Positions 47,399 to 61,500 are shown, numbered from the stretch's first letter. The stretch: 64,000 nucleotides of DNA from Spongilla lacustris (GCA_949361645.1 OX442416.1:252887-316886); one strand, 5' to 3'. Numbers and translations: made by a program. Notes: generated from the sequence alone by a model not told the origin.

Positions 47399-50300
47399 GA
47401 CTGGAAGGTCGGGGTCTCTCCGTCTCACTTGGAGAAAAGGTCTCTCTACCCGACTGGAAGAGAGGCGTCTCTCTACCTGACTGGAAAGCAGGGGTCTCTC
47501 TACCTGACTGGAAGGCAGGGGTCTCTCTACCTGACTTGAAAAGAGGGGTCTCTCTACCTGACTGGAAGGCAAGGGTCTCTCTACCTGACTGGAAAGAGAG
47601 GGGTCTCTCTACCTGACTGGAACTGAAGGATGATCTCTGCCTGAGGGGTCTCTCTATTTGACAGAAAGTAAATCCTTTTTCTGTCTCACTCAGAGAGGGA
47701 TCTCTCTACCTGACTGGAAGGAAAGGGTCTCTCTGTCTCACTCAGAGACGGGGGTCTCTCTACCTGACTGGAACTGAAAGGTGATCTCTGCCTGACACAG
47801 AGAGAGGGGTCTCTCTGTCTGATAGAAAGAGAATGATTGTTCTGTCTCACTCAGAGAGGGGTCTCTCTACCTGACTGGAAGGGATGGTTTCTCTGTCTCA
47901 CTTGGAGATAAGAGTCACTCTACCTGACTTGAAGACACGGGTCTCTCTACCTGACTAGAAAAGAAGGGTCTCTCCGAGACAGGGGTCTCTGTACCTGACT
48001 GAAAAAGACAGGTCTCTCTACTGGACTGGATAAATAGGGTCTCTCTACCTGACCGGAAGAGAGGGGTCTCTGTACCTGACTGGAAGTATGGGGTCTCTCT
48101 ACCTGACTGGAACTGAAGGATGATCTCTGCCTGACACAGAGAGAGGGGTCTCTCTATCTGACAGAAAGAGAATGCTTTTTCTGTCTCAGTCAGAGAGGGT
48201 TCTCTCTACCTGACTGGAAGAGAGGAGTCTCTCTACCTGACTGGAACTGAAGGATGATCTCTGCCTAACACACAGAGAGGGGTCTCTCTATTTGACAGAG
48301 AGAATGCTTTTTCTGTCTCACTCAGTGAGGGGTCTCTCTACCTGACTGGAAGAGAGGTGTCTCTGTACCTGAGTCTCTCTACCTGACTGGAACTGAAGGA
48401 TGATCTCTGCCTGAGGGTTCTCTCTATTTGACAGAAAGAAAATGCTTTTTCTGTCTCACTCAGAGAGGGGTCTCTCTACCTGACTGGAAGAGAAAGGTCT
48501 CTCTGTCTCACTCAGAGACGGGGGGTCTCGCTTCTTGACTGGAACTGAAAGGTGATCTCTGCCTGACACAGAGAGAGGGGTCTCTCTATCGGACAGAAAA
48601 AGAATGATCTTTCTGTCGCACTCAGAGAGGGGTCTCGCTACCTGACTGATAGAGAGAGATCTCTCTACCTGACTGGAAAAGAGGGGTCTCTCTACCTGAC
48701 TGGAGGAGAGGGGTCTCTGTACCTGACTAGAAGAGTGGGGTCTCTCTACCTGACTGGATCTCTGCCTGAGAGGTCTCTTAATTTGACAGAATAGAAAATG
48801 CTTTTTCTGTCTCACTCAGAGAGGAGTCTCTCTACCTGACTGGAAGGGAGGGGTTTCTCCATTTCACTTGGAGAGGAAGGTCTCTTTACCTGACTGGAAG
48901 AGAATGGTCTCTCTGTCTCACTCAGATACGGGGGTCTGTCTTCCTGACTGGAACTGAAAGGTGATCTCTGCCTGACACAGAGAGAGAGGTCTCTCTGTCT
49001 GACAGAAAGAGAGTGATATTTCTGTCTCACTCAGAGAGGGGTTTCTCTACCTGACTAGAAGAGATGGTCTCTCCGTCTCACTTGGAGATAAGAGTTACTC
49101 TACCTCACTGGAAGCCAGTGGTCTCTCTACCTTACTGGAAGAGAAGGGTCTCTCAGACAGGGGTCTCTGTACCTGACTGGAAGAGAGGGATCTCTCTACC
49201 TGGCTGGAAGAGAGGAGTCTCTCCACCTGACTGGAACTGAAGGATAATCTCTGCCTGAGGGTTCTTTTAATTTGACAGAAAGAAAATGCTTTTTCTGTCT
49301 CACTCAGCGAGGGGTCTCTCTACCTGACTGGAAGGGATGGGTCTCTCCATATCACTAGGAGAGGAAGGTCTCTTTACCTGACTGGACGTAAATGGTCTCT
49401 GTCTCACTCAGAGATGGTGGTCTCTCTATCTGACTGGAACTGAAAGGTGATCTCTACCTGACTGGAACTGAAAGGTGATCTCTGTCTGACACAGAGAGAG
49501 GGGTCTCTGTCTGACAGAAAGAAAATGCTTTTTCTGTCTCACTCAGAGAGCGGTCTCTCTACCTGACTGGAAGTGAGGGATCTCTCTGTGTGACTCACAC
49601 AGAGGAGTCTATCTGCTGCCCTGATACAGACAGGTCGGTCTCTCTACCCGACTGGAAGGGATGGTCTCTCCGTCTCACTTGGAGATAAGAGTCACTCTAC
49701 CTGACAGGAAGAGATGGGTCTCACAGACAGGGGTCTCTGTACCTGACTGGAAAAGAAGGGTCTCTCTACTTGACTGGAAGAGCAGGGTCTCTCTAACTGA
49801 CCGGAAGAGAGGGGTCTCTGTACCTGACTGGATGAGTGGGGTCTCTCTACCTGACTGGAACTGAAGGATGATCTCTGCCTGACACAGAGAGAGGGGTCTC
49901 TCTATTTGACAGAAAGAGAATGTATTTTCTGTCTCACTCTTAGAGGGGTCTCTGTACCTGACAGGAAGAGAGGGGTCTCTCTACATGACTGGAAGAAAGG
50001 GGTCTCTTTACCTGACTGGAAGAGAGGGATCTCTCTACCTGGCTGGACGAGAGGAGTCTCTCTACCTGACTGGAACTGAAGGATAATCTCTGCCTGAGGG
50101 GTCTCTTAATTTGACAGAAAGAAGATGCTTTTTCTGTCTCACTCAGAGGGGGGTCTCTCTACCTGACTGGAAGGGAGGACTCTCTCCAAATCACTTGGAG
50201 AGGAAGGTCTCTTTACCTGACTGGAAGTGAATGTTCTCTCTGTCTCACTCAGAGACGGTGGTCTTTCTACCTGACTGGAACTGAAAGGTGATCTCTACCT

Positions 50301-53300
50301 GACTGGAACTGAAAGGTGATCTCTGTCTGACACAGAGAGAGGGGTCTCTCTGTTAGACAGAAAGAAAATGCTTTTTCTGTCTCACTCAGAGAGCGGTCTC
50401 TCTACCTGACTGGAAGTGAGGGATCTCTCTGTGTCACTCACACAGAGGAGTCTATCTGCTGCCCTGATACAGACAGGTCGGTCTCTCTACCGGACTGGAA
50501 GGGATGGTCTCTCCGTCTCACTTGGAGATAAGAGTCACTCTACCGCACTGGAACAGATGCCCTTCCCCACTGAGCCAACGTAGGAACAGGAGTCACACAC
50601 GGCGTGTCTCCACCTGCCAAAGTAGACCATGCGGAAGGAAGGAACGTAGATGCGTATGACGGCGCTCACAGACAGGGGTCTCTGTACCTGACTGGAAGAG
50701 AGGGGTCTCTGTACCTGACTGGAAGAGTGGGGTCTCTCCACCTGACTGGAACTGAAGGATGATCTCTGCCTGACACAGAGAGAGGGGTCTCTCTATTTGA
50801 TAGAAAAAGAATGCTTTTTCTGTCTCACTCAGAGAGGGGTCTCTCTATCTGACAGAAAGAGAATGCTCTTTCTTTCTTACTCAGATAGGGTTCTGTCTAT
50901 CTGTCTGGAACAGAAGGGTCTCTCTACCTGACTGGAAGAGAGGAGTCTCTCTACCTGACTTGAACTGAAGGATAATCTCTGCCTGACACACAGAGAGGAA
51001 TCTCTCTATTTGACAGAAAGAGAATGCTTTTTCTGTCTCACTCAGAGAGGGGTCTCTGTACCTGACAGGAAGAGAGGGGTCTCTCTACCTGACTGAAAGA
51101 TAGGGGTCTCGTGTCTCTGTACCTGACTGGAAGGCAGGAGTCTCTCACCTGACTGGAACTGAAGGATGATCTCTGCCTCTCTATTTGACAGAAAGAAAAT
51201 GCTTTTTCTGTCTCACTGATAGAGGGGTCGCTCTACCTGCCTGGAAGGGAGGAGTCTCTTCATTTCACTTGGAAAGAAAGGTCTCTCTACCTGACTGGAA
51301 GAGGAAGGTCTCTCTGTCTCACTCAGAGATGGGGGGTCTCGCTTCCTGACTGAAACTGAAAGGTGATCTCTGCCTGATACAGAGAGAGGGGTCTCTCTAT
51401 CTGACAGAAAGTGTATGATCTTTCTGTCTCACTCAGAGAGGGGTCTCGCTACCTGACTGATAGAGAGGGATCTCTCTACCTGACTGGATAAGAGAGCGGT
51501 CTCTCTACCTGACTGGAAGAGAGGGGTCTCTCTACCTGACTGTAATAGTAGGGTCTCTCTACCTAACTGGAAGAGAGGGGTCTCTCTACCTGACTGGAAG
51601 AGAGGGGTCTCTGTACCTGACTGGAAGAGAGGGGTCTCTGTACCTGACTGGAAGAGAGGGATCTCTCACCCTGACCAGAAGAGAGAGGTCTCTGTATCTG
51701 ACTGGAAGAGTGGGGTTTCTCTACCTGAATGGAACTGAAGGATGATCTCTGCCTGACACACAGAGAGGGGCCTCTCTATGTGACATAAAAGAGAATGCTC
51801 CTTCTGTCACACTCAGAGAGGGTTCTGTCTATTTGTTAGGAAGAGAAGGGTCTCTCTACCTAACTGGACGAGAGGGGTCTCTCTCTACCTTACTTGAAAA
51901 GAGGGGTCTTTCTACCTGACTGGAAGAGAGGGGTCTCTCTACCTACCTGGACGAGTTGGGTATCTCTACCTGACTTGAAAAGAGGGGTCTCTCTACCTGA
52001 CTGGAAGAGTGGGGTCGATCTAACTGAGGGGTCTCTCGACCTGACCGGAACTGAATGATGATCTCTGCCAGACACAGAGTGAGGGGTCTTTCCATTTGAC
52101 AGAATGAAAATGCTTTTTCTGTCTCACTCAGAGAGGGGTCTCTCTTCATGACCGCAAAGAGGAGTCTCTCTACCTGACAGAAACAAAATGCTTTTTCTGT
52201 CTCACTCAGAGAGGGGTCTCTCTTCATGACCGGAAAAGAGGAGTCTCTCTACCTGATTGAAAGGGAGGAGTCTCTGTACCTGACTGGAAGAGAGGGATCT
52301 TTCTGTGTCACTCTGACAGAGGAGTCTATCTGTTGCTCCGGTACAGAGAGGTCGGTGTCTACGTATGACTGGACGAGAGGGGTCTCTATTTGACTGGAAG
52401 GGAGGGGTCTCTCCATTTCACTTGGAGAGGAAGGTCTCTCTACCTGACTGGAAGAGAATGGTCTCTCTGTTTCACTCAGAGACAGGGGTCTCTGTAACTG
52501 ACTGGAAAAGAGGGGTGTCTCTATTTGACTGGAAGAGAAGGGTCTCTCTCCCTGACCGGAAGAGAGAGGTCTCTGTACCTGACTGGAAGTGTGGGTTTTC
52601 TCTACCTGACTTTAACTGAAGGATTATCTCTGCCTGACACAGAGAGAGGGGTCTCTCTATCTGACATAAAAGAGAATGCTCTGTCTGTCTCGCTCAGAGA
52701 CGTGTCTGTCTATCTGCCTGGAAGAAAAGGGTCTCTCTACCTGACTGGAAGAGAGGGGTATGTCTAACTGACTGGAAGTGTGGGGTCTCTCTACCTGACC
52801 AGAACTGAACGATGATCTCTGCCTGAGGGGTCTCTCTATTTGACAGAAAGAAAATGCTTTTTCTGTTCACTCAGAGAGGGGTCTCTCTTCATGACCGGAA
52901 AAGAAGAGTCTCTCTACCTGATTGAAAGGGAGGAGTCTCTGTACCTGACTGGAAGAGAGGGGTCTGTCTGTGTCACTCAGACAGAGGAGTCTATCTGCTG
53001 CTCTGGTACAGAGAGGTCGGTCTCTACACATGATTGGAAGAGAGGGGTCTCTCTACTTGACTGGAAAGGAGGGGTCTCTCCATTTCACTTGGAGAGTAAT
53101 GTCTCCCTACCTGACTGGAAGAGATTGGTTTCTCCGTCTCACTCAGAGACGGGGGTCTCTGTACCTGACTGGAAGAGAATGGTCTATCTGTCTTACTCGG
53201 AGACAGGGGTCTCTGTACCTGACTGGAAGAGAGGGGTCTCTCTACTTAACTGGGAGAGACGTGTCTCACTACCTGACTGGAAGAGAGGGGTCTCTCTACC

Positions 53301-53429
53301 TGACTGGAAGAGAGGGGTCTCTCTACCTGACTGGAAGAGAGAGGTCTCTCTACCTGACTGGAAGGGAGGGGTGCTTCCACCGGACTGGAAGAGAGGGGTC
53401 TCTCAACCTGACTGGATGAGAAGAGTCTC
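47399..53429 (+). repeat. 27-bp minisatellite array, left arm of element 2
   Basis: Same satellite and orientation as the left arm of copy 1. It holds about 2.9 kb (roughly 50170-53080) absent from copy 1, including the non-satellite island at 50558-50668. It lacks about 0.3 kb that copy 1 has near 9890-10215. The open frames with a 9-residue period are not genes. Confidence 0.95.
50558..50668 (-). other. Non-satellite island in the left array (inverted copy)
   Basis: Reverse complement of the islands at 16580-16690 and 56961-57071, reading YVPSFRMVYFGRWRHAVCDS. One Gly is replaced by Arg compared with the others. Confidence 0.4.
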
Positions 53430-54676
53430 CTACTCCCTCTTCAGGAGACAGTGGTGTTATAATTGCGTACCTGCAGCCCAACGTGGAGAACCTGGTAGAG
53501 AAGTATGATCGTATGTTGTCTATACCACACTAGGACCATGCTTCTCCTCCAGTGATGGAGGAAGAAGGGACTGGAGACACTAAAACTTTCCTCTGCCACC
53601 AACCATAGTACATGGTGGAGTGTAGTCAGGGTCACATGACTCTAACTGTGTTTTGTGTATGTAGAGTATTAAATTAACACATCAATCTTTAGAAACTGCC
53701 AGATGAAGTGTTTTTGTTATACATGTACATGTACATGGTATAGGAACATCTCCTGCTGTGAAATTGTGTACCGAAGGAGCTACATGTATTGGGTTCTAGC
53801 AGTACCACTCTCTCTGTGCTAACACTCAGAGGGACCTCGTTTAACTGTTAGACAGATAAACCTCTCTGCCTTCGAGATGGGAGGCCGGGCAGGGAAATAA
53901 AGATCTAGAAAGGGTGGCATTGATAGGTACAGTGGAGAGGGGGGCAGAAGTGAGAATATTTAAGCATAAAAATAGTTGTTACATGCATTGTGGGGGGGTT
54001 TAATCATGTCTGTGGAGGTGGGTATGCATGTGTGTGGTAGGTATGAGCCTTTTTCCTTCTTCCTCCTGGGAAAGTGTGTGCATAGGGGTATTGTGAGTCA
54101 AAAGAGAGGAAGTGAAAGTAAGCAAGTGGGTATCCCTTTGATGTCTAGTAGTAGACAGTAGGAGGGGCTTGAAACACCTCTCCATGACCTCTATGAATAA
54201 TTTGCATTGATTATGACACCTGCAGGGCTTTATTGGTAAGAAACCAAATGTAGATCTGAGTCTTCTTATGCTCCTATGCACAAAGTTAAGCTTGCATAGT
54301 ACTAATTTAGAACACACATAAGTGTGTGTAAATGACAGATACTTTAAACTACACTATTTTCACAAACAAATACATAAACAAATAAACTGAAACTTAATCA
54401 CAATTACATGCTCACAAAACACAGATACTTACATTAATACACTGACACAAATACATCTGCAGATATAAAAAAATTATATCCTTCTTATAGGACCAAAAAA
54501 ATAAACTTCAATTCAAGCCTGTGAAAAGCACAGGAAATAAGGACCAATTATTTTGGCAGGAACCAATACAAACACTCAAAAAGTGCTGCAGGAAAGTTAA
54601 CCTACCCTATTCAGCATGCCTCGATCAAACCTTACCAAACAACAAAAATAACACTGACAACTCTCCACAATCTATT
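53430..54676. other. Unique centre of giant element 2
   Basis: Nearly identical to 13141-14375, with a small insertion ('gttgttacatg' context near 53973) and single substitutions. It starts at the same acceptor-like 'ccctcttcag'. No recognised protein. Confidence 0.6.
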
Positions 54677-57600
54677 TCAGTCTGGTAGAGACACCCCTCA
54701 CTTCCAGTCAGTTACAGAGACCCCCATCACCGAGTGAGAAAGATAGACCATTCTCTTCCAGTCAGGTACAGAGACCCCCGCCTCTGAGTGAGACAGAGAG
54801 ACCATTCTCTTCGAGTCAGTTAGAGAGACCTTCCTCTCTAAGTGAAATGGAGATACCCCTCCCTTCCAGTCAGGTAGAGAAACCCCACTCTTCCTGTCAA
54901 GTACAGAGACCCCTCTTTTCCAGTCAGGTACAGAGACCTCTGTCTGTGAGACCCCTCTCTTCCAGTCAGGTAGAGTGACTCTTATCTCCAAGTGAGACAT
55001 AGAGAGACCGACCTGTCTGTACCAGGGAATCAGATAGACTCCTCTGTCTGAGTGACACAGATAGATCCCACTCTTCCTGTCAGGTAGAGAGACCCCTCTC
55101 TCTGAGTGAGACATAGGGACCATTCTCTTTCAGTGAAGTAGAGAGACCAGACAGGTACATAGACACCTTTGCATGATAGAGCCAGAAGGATTTCTATCTC
55201 TGCGTGAAACAGAGAGAACCCTCTCTTCCAGTCAGCTAGAGAGACCTTACTCTTCCAGTCAGGTAGAGAGACCTCTCTTTTCAAGTCAGGTAGACAGACC
55301 CCTCTCTTCCAGTCAGGTAGAGAGACCCCTCATTTCAAGTCAGGTCGACAGACCTCTCTCTTCCAGTCAGGTAGAGAGACCGCTCTCTTCCAGTCAGGTA
55401 GAGAGAGCCCTCTCTTCCAGTCAGATAGAGAGACACCTCTTTTCAAGTCAGGTGGAGAGACCCCTCTCTTCCAGTCAGGTACACAGACCCCTCTCTTCCA
55501 GTAATATTACGAGACCCCTATCTTCCAGTCCAGTAGAGAGATCCCTCTCTTCCTGTTAGGTATAGAGACCCCTCTCTGAGTGAGACTGAAAAAGCATTCA
55601 CTTTCTGTCAAATAGAGAGACCACTCTCTGCGTGTCAGGCAGAGATCATCCTTCAGTTCCAGTCAGGTAGAGAGACCCCTCTCTTCCAGTCAGGTAGAGA
55701 GACCCCTCTTTTCAAGTCAGGTCGACAGACCTCTCTATTCCAGTCAGGTATACCTGACTTGAATACAGGGGTCTGTCGACCTGACTTGAAAAGAGGGGTC
55801 TCTCTACCTGACTGGAAGAGAGGGGTCTCTCTATTTCATTGGAAGAGAGGGGTCTCTCTACCTTACTGGACGAGAAGGGTCTTTGTGTCTATAGAGAGAT
55901 CCCTCTCTTCCAGTCCTGTAGAGAGACCTCTCTATTCCAGTTAAGTAGGGAGACACCTTTTTTCCAGACAGGTACAAAGACCCCTGTATCTGAGTAAGAC
56001 ACAGAGACCCTTCGGCCTTCTCTTCCAGTCAGTTAGAGAGACCTCTCTCTTTCTGTCAGGTAGAGAGACCCCTCTCTTTCCGTCAGGTTGAGAGACCCCT
56101 CTCTTTCAGTCAGGTAGAGAGACCCTGCTTTTCCAGTAAGGTAGAGAGACACTTCTCTTCCAGTCAGGTAGAGAGACCCCTCTCTTCCAGTCAGGTAGAA
56201 AGACCCCTCTATTCCAGTCAGGTAGAGAGACCCCTCTCTGAGTGAGACAGAAAGATCATTCTCTTTCTGTCAGATAGAGAGACCAACACCCCCGTCTCTG
56301 AGTGAGACAGAGAGACCACTTTCTTCCAGTCAGGTAGAGAGACCTTCCACTCCAAGTGAAATGGGGAGAGCCCTCCCTTCCAGTCAGGTAGAGACGCCCC
56401 TCTCTGAGTGAGACAGAAAAAGCATTTTCTTTCTGTCAGATAGAGAGATCCCTCAGGCAGAGGTCATCCTTCAGTTCCAGTCAGGAGGAGAGACACCTCT
56501 CTTCCAGCCAGGTAGAGAGACTCCTCTCTTCCAGTCAGGTAGAGAGACCCTTCTCTTCCAGACAGATGGACAGAACCCTCTCTGAGTGAGACAGAAAAAG
56601 CATTCTCTTTCTGTCAAATAGAGAGACTCCTCTCTGTGTGTCAGGCAGAGATTATCCTTCAGTTCCAGTCAGGTAGAGAGACTCCTCTCTTCCAGTCAGG
56701 TAGAGAGACCCTTCTGTTCCAGACAGATAGACAGAACCCTATCTGAGTAAGAAAGAAAGAGCATTCTCTTTCTGTCAGATAGAGAGACCCCTCTCTGAGT
56801 GAGACAGAAAAAGCATTCTTTTTCTATCAAATAGAGAGACCCCTCTCTCTGTGTCAGGCAGAGATCATCCTTCAGTTCCAGTCAGGTGGAGAGACCCCAC
56901 TCTTCCAGTCAGGTACAGAGACCCCTCTCTTCCAGTCAGGTACAGAGACCCCTGTCTGTGAGCGCCGTCATACGCATCTACGTTCCTTCCTTCCGCATGG
57001 TCTACTTTGGCGGGTGGAGACACGCCGTGTGTGACTCCTGTTCCTACGTTGGCTCGGTGGGGAAGGGCATCTCTTCCAGTGCGGTAGAGTGACTCTTATC
57101 TCCAAGTGAGACGGAGAGACCATCCCTTCCAGTCCGGTAGAGAGACCGACCTGTCTGTATCAGGGCAGCAGATAGACTCCTCTGTGTGAGTGACACAGAG
57201 AGATCCCTCACTTCCAGTCAGGTAGAGAGACCGCTCTCTGAGTGAGACAGAAAAAGCATTTTCTTTCTGTCAGACAGAGAGACCCCTCTCTCTGTGTCAG
57301 ACAGAGATCACCTTTCAGTTCCAGTCAGGTAGAGATCACCTTTCAGTTCCAGTCAGGTAGAGAGACCACCGTCTCTGAGTGAGACAGAGATAACATTCAC
57401 TTCCAGTCAGGTAAAGAGACCTTCCTCTCCAAGTGATATGGAGAGACCCCTCCCTTCCAGTCAGGTAGAGAGACCCCTCTCTGAGTGAGACAGAAAAAGC
57501 ATCTTCTTTCTGTCAAATTAGGAGACCCCTCAGGCAGAGATTATCCTTCAGTTCCAGTCAGGTAGAGAGACTCCTTTATTCCAGCCAGGTAGAGAGATCC

Positions 57601-59715
57601 CTCTCTTCCAGTCAGGTAAAGAGACCCCTTTCTTCCAGTCATGTAGAGAGACCCCTCTCTTCCTGTCAGGTACAGAGACCCCTCTAAGAGTGAGACAGAA
57701 AATACATTCTCTTTCTGTCAAATAGAGAGACCCCTCTCTCTGTGTCAGGCAGAGATCATCCTTCAGTTCCAGTCAGGTAGAGAGACCCCACTCATCCAGT
57801 CAGGTACAGAGACCCCTCTCTTCCGGTCAGTTAGAGAGACCCTGCTCTTCCAGTCAAGTAGAGAGACCCTTCTTTTCCAGTCAGGTACAGAGACCCCTGT
57901 CTGTGAGACCCATCTCTTCCTGTCAGGTAGAGTGACTCTTATCTCCAAGTGAGACGGAGAGACCATCCCTTCCAGTCGGGTAGAGAGACCGACCTGTCTG
58001 TATCAGGGCAGCAGATAGACTCCTCTGTGTGAGTCACACAGAGAGATCCCTCACTTCCAGTCAGGTAGAGAGACCGCTCTCTGAGTGAGACAGAAAAAGC
58101 ATTTTCTTTCTGTCAGACAGAGACCCCTCTCTCTGTGTCAGACAGAGATCACCTTTCAGTTCCAGTCAGGAAGACAGACCCCCGTATCTGAGTGAGACAG
58201 AGAGACCATTCTCTTCCAGTCAGGTAAAGAGACCTTCTTCTCCAAGTGAAATGGAGAAACCCCTCCCTTCCAGTCAGGTAGAGAGACTCCTCTCTGAGTG
58301 AGACAGAAAAAGCATTTTCTTTCTGTCAAATTAAGAGACCTCTCAGGCAGAGATCCAGTCAGGTAGAGAGACCCCACTCTTCTAGTCAGGTACAGAGACC
58401 CCTCTCCTCCAGTCAGGTAGAGAGACCCCTCTTTTCCAGTCAGGTAGAGAGATCTCTCTCTATCAGTCAGGTAGCGAGACCCCTCTCTGAGTGCGACAGA
58501 AAGATCATTCTTTTTCTGTCCGATAGAGAGACCCCTTTCTCTGTGTCAGGCAGAGATCACCTTTCAGTTCCAGTCAAGAAGCGAGACCCCCCGTCTCTGA
58601 GTGAGACAGAGAGACCTTTCTCTTCCAGTCAGGTAGAGAGACCCCTCTCTGAGTGAGACAGAAAAAGCATTTTCTTTCTGTCAAATAGAGAGAACCCTCA
58701 GGCAGAGATCATCCTTCAGTTCCAGTCAGGTAGAGAGACTCAGGTACAGAGACACCTCTCTTCCAGTCAGGTAGAGAGACCCCTCACTGAGTGAGACAGA
58801 AAAAGCATTCTCTCTGTCAAATAGAGAGACCCCTCTCTGTGTGTTAGGCAGAGATCATCCTTCAGTTCCAGTCAGGTAGAGAGACTCCTCTCTTCCAGTC
58901 AGGTAGAGAGAACCCTCTCTGACTGAGACAGAAAAAGCATTCTCTTTCTGTCAGATAGAGAGACCCCTCTCTCTGTGTCAGGCAGAGATCATCCTTCAGT
59001 TCCAGTCAGGTAGAGAGACCCCATACTTCCAGTCAGGTACAGAGACCCCTCTCTTCCGGTCAGGTAGAGAGACCCTATTTATCCAGTCCAGTAGAGAGAC
59101 CTGTCTTTTTCAGTCAGGTACAGAGACCCCTGTCTCGGAGAGACCCTTCTTTTCTAGTCAGGTAGAGAGACCCGTGTCTTCAAGTCAGGTAGAGTGACTC
59201 TTATCTCCAAGTGAGACAGAGAAACCATCCCTTCCAGTCAGGTAGAGAGACCCCTCTCTGAGTGAGACAGAACAATCATTCTCTTTCTATCAGACAGAGA
59301 GACCCCTCTCTCTGTGTCAGGCAGAGATCACCTTTCAGTTCCAGTCAGGTAGAGAGACCCCCGTCTCTGAGTGAGACAGAGAGACCCTTTCCTTCCAGTC
59401 AGGTAGAGAGATCCCTCTCTGAGTGAGACAGAAAAAGGATTTACTTTCTGTCAAATAGAGAGACCCCTCAGGCAGAGATCATCCTTCAGTTCCAGTCAGG
59501 TAGAGAGACCCCTCTCTTTCCAGTCAGGTAGAGAGACCCCTGCCTTCCAGTCAGGTAGAGAGACCCCTCTTTTCAAGTCAGGTAGAGAGACCCCTGCCTT
59601 CCAGTCAGGTAGAGAGACCCCTGCTTTCCAGTCAGGTAGAGAGACGCCTCTCTTCCAGTCGGGTAGAGAGACCTTTTCTCCAAGTGAGACGGAGAGACCC
59701 CGACCTTCCAGTCCA
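54677..59715 (-). repeat. 27-bp minisatellite array, right arm of element 2
   Basis: Inverted orientation relative to the left arm. It contains the local inversion (about 55747-55892) and the island 56961-57071, and lacks the extra tandem block present in the right arm of copy 1. Confidence 0.95.
56961..57071 (+). other. Non-satellite island in the right array of element 2
   Basis: Same 110-bp sequence as 16580-16690 with small differences at its left edge (SAVIRI in place of SSIIRI). It is open in frame with the neighbouring units. Confidence 0.4.
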
Positions 59716-61084
59716 GGTGGAGGCAGAGTGACTACGTATACAGCAGGTAGGCCTGTCGAGGCCGGCACGCACGTACACGAACCTTAGTTAGTGTGGTAGG
59801 ACATTGCAGAGCAAGCTGCTCCAGTTGTTTTTGGGTTCGTACAAGTGTCCTGCTCGTAGCGACCCTGCTTTCTACGAATTCTGTCTGTAACATGAACGAA
59901 TACGCTACATAATTTCTGAACCCATACTTACCTATGCGCGTGCATGTGTACGTACGTACTCTAGCGTCTTTGATGAAGCACGTTCTGGACCACGCGGCTG
60001 CATGCACTAGTGTAGCTGCAGCGCTGTACTAAGCTGCCTTGTTGCTTAAGTTCACCTCCCGCCTTTGTGCGCAGGTAGGCCTATTTGAAATGACGTTCGA
60101 ATTGAAATGGTGCACACCTAGTACGGTTTGTTATTAAAACCAGTACAGCTAGCTAACTGCTGTGAAACGAACGACGCGGTATGGTACGATTTGCGTCCAA
60201 TAAAGATTCTCTGCTTTTTTTTTTTTTTTTATGAACAACTCAGTGAAGCATAGGCTCGTTAGCCACGGCTTGGGGATTTTTGATAACACTGGATTTTACA
60301 ATATTTGCCCATGCATCTGATGGGTCACATTTGCGCAGGCGAATGAAAAGTGCGCGCAATGATGTTGAAGAGAAGCATAGTTTAAGAGGGTGGGGCTGTG
60401 TTGTGCACAGCGGCAATGTATCACGTGAATGCGATAATATTCAATTGTGTTCACGTGAGACCTCTCGTACGCAGACCTAAACATTCATGTTCCACTTTCG
60501 TTCAATAATTCCGCGCATGCGTAAGCGCTGCCAAACTTGGACAGTTTGTAACTTTGTTTCCAGTGGAGGAGAAAATACAAAAGTTAGTTCCACAGTTAGA
60601 GTACGGCTTCCTCTACAGGTCTGATAATTCAAAGTTAGCTTTTAACAATGTCAATTAACAGAAACTAATCAACTCCGTTTTAAACGTTTGGCTTCGTTAG
60701 TCACCACGCAAGATGGTAAGCTGTTCATTGGCACGATTATTGGATGCTTCTTTGCATAGATTCACCGTGATATTGGTGATTAATTTGCAATAGCTTGACT
60801 TTCAGCAGGGGTTTCCCCACAAAAACCACATATAAGATAGATCACGTGATAAGTAATTTTAATAGTTATAAAAATTAATTTTTACACACTTCCTGGGTGG
60901 TACTGAATGTTGATCATAGCATTGGCATGTTTTTAATAAACCGATAACTAACTTTTAATAACTACACATTCATAACTTAAGCTAATGATTGGCATGATTT
61001 TTGGTTTAAACAGCATAATTTTACCATGTTCAGTTCTGGAGTTATGCCAATTCAAAGATTTTTCGCGACTTTTGGATCACCCTG
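59716..61084 (-). repeat. Right terminal inverted repeat of giant element 2
   Basis: Inverted copy of 46028-47398, ending GGATCACCCTG before TA. One substitution near the tip ('tttttcgcgac' for 'ttttgcgcgac'). Confidence 0.93.
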
Positions 61085-61500
61085 TATATTATATTTAAGT
61101 GCAAGAAGGCATGCATGCTCCATGCAATGCATGTGATGAATGTGTGGTGTGTATGTGTGTATGTTTGTATGTATGTATGTATGTATGTATGTATGTATGT
61201 ATGTATGTATGTATGTATGTATGTACGGTCATACATACCATACATACATACATACATACATACATGCATATAGACACATACATACATACATACATACATA
61301 CATACAGACACATACATTCATATATACATACACACATACATACATACATACATACACACACATACATACATACATACATTCATACACACATACATACACA
61401 GACACACATACAAACATACACACATACACACCACACATTCATCACATGCATTGCATGGAGCATGCATGCCTTCTTGCACTTAAATATAATATATTTGTGT
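61085..61500. repeat. Hairpin with (TATG)n/(CATA)n arms
   Basis: A palindrome whose outer 60 bases are perfect inverted copies ('tttaagtgcaagaaggcatg' left, its complement right). Inside are TATG repeats on the left and CATA repeats on the right, meeting at 'tgtacggtcatac' near 61224. It is the loop and inner stem of the old palindromic element. The short MYVCM/HTYIH frames are artefacts. Confidence 0.9.

Larger units (their letters stand above)
46028..61084. mobile_element. Giant foldback element, copy 2 (TA target, CAGGGTG ends)
   Basis: 15.06 kb with the same architecture as 8282-21698: left terminal repeat 46028-47398, left array 47399-53429, centre 53430-54676, right array 54677-59715, right terminal repeat 59716-61084. 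TA flanks both ends (46026-46027, 61085-61086). The arms are closer in length (6.0 and 5.0 kb) and closer to the likely ancestral state. It sits inside an older palindromic element, which gives an independent proof of insertion because the uninterrupted other arm shows the empty site. Confidence 0.92.
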
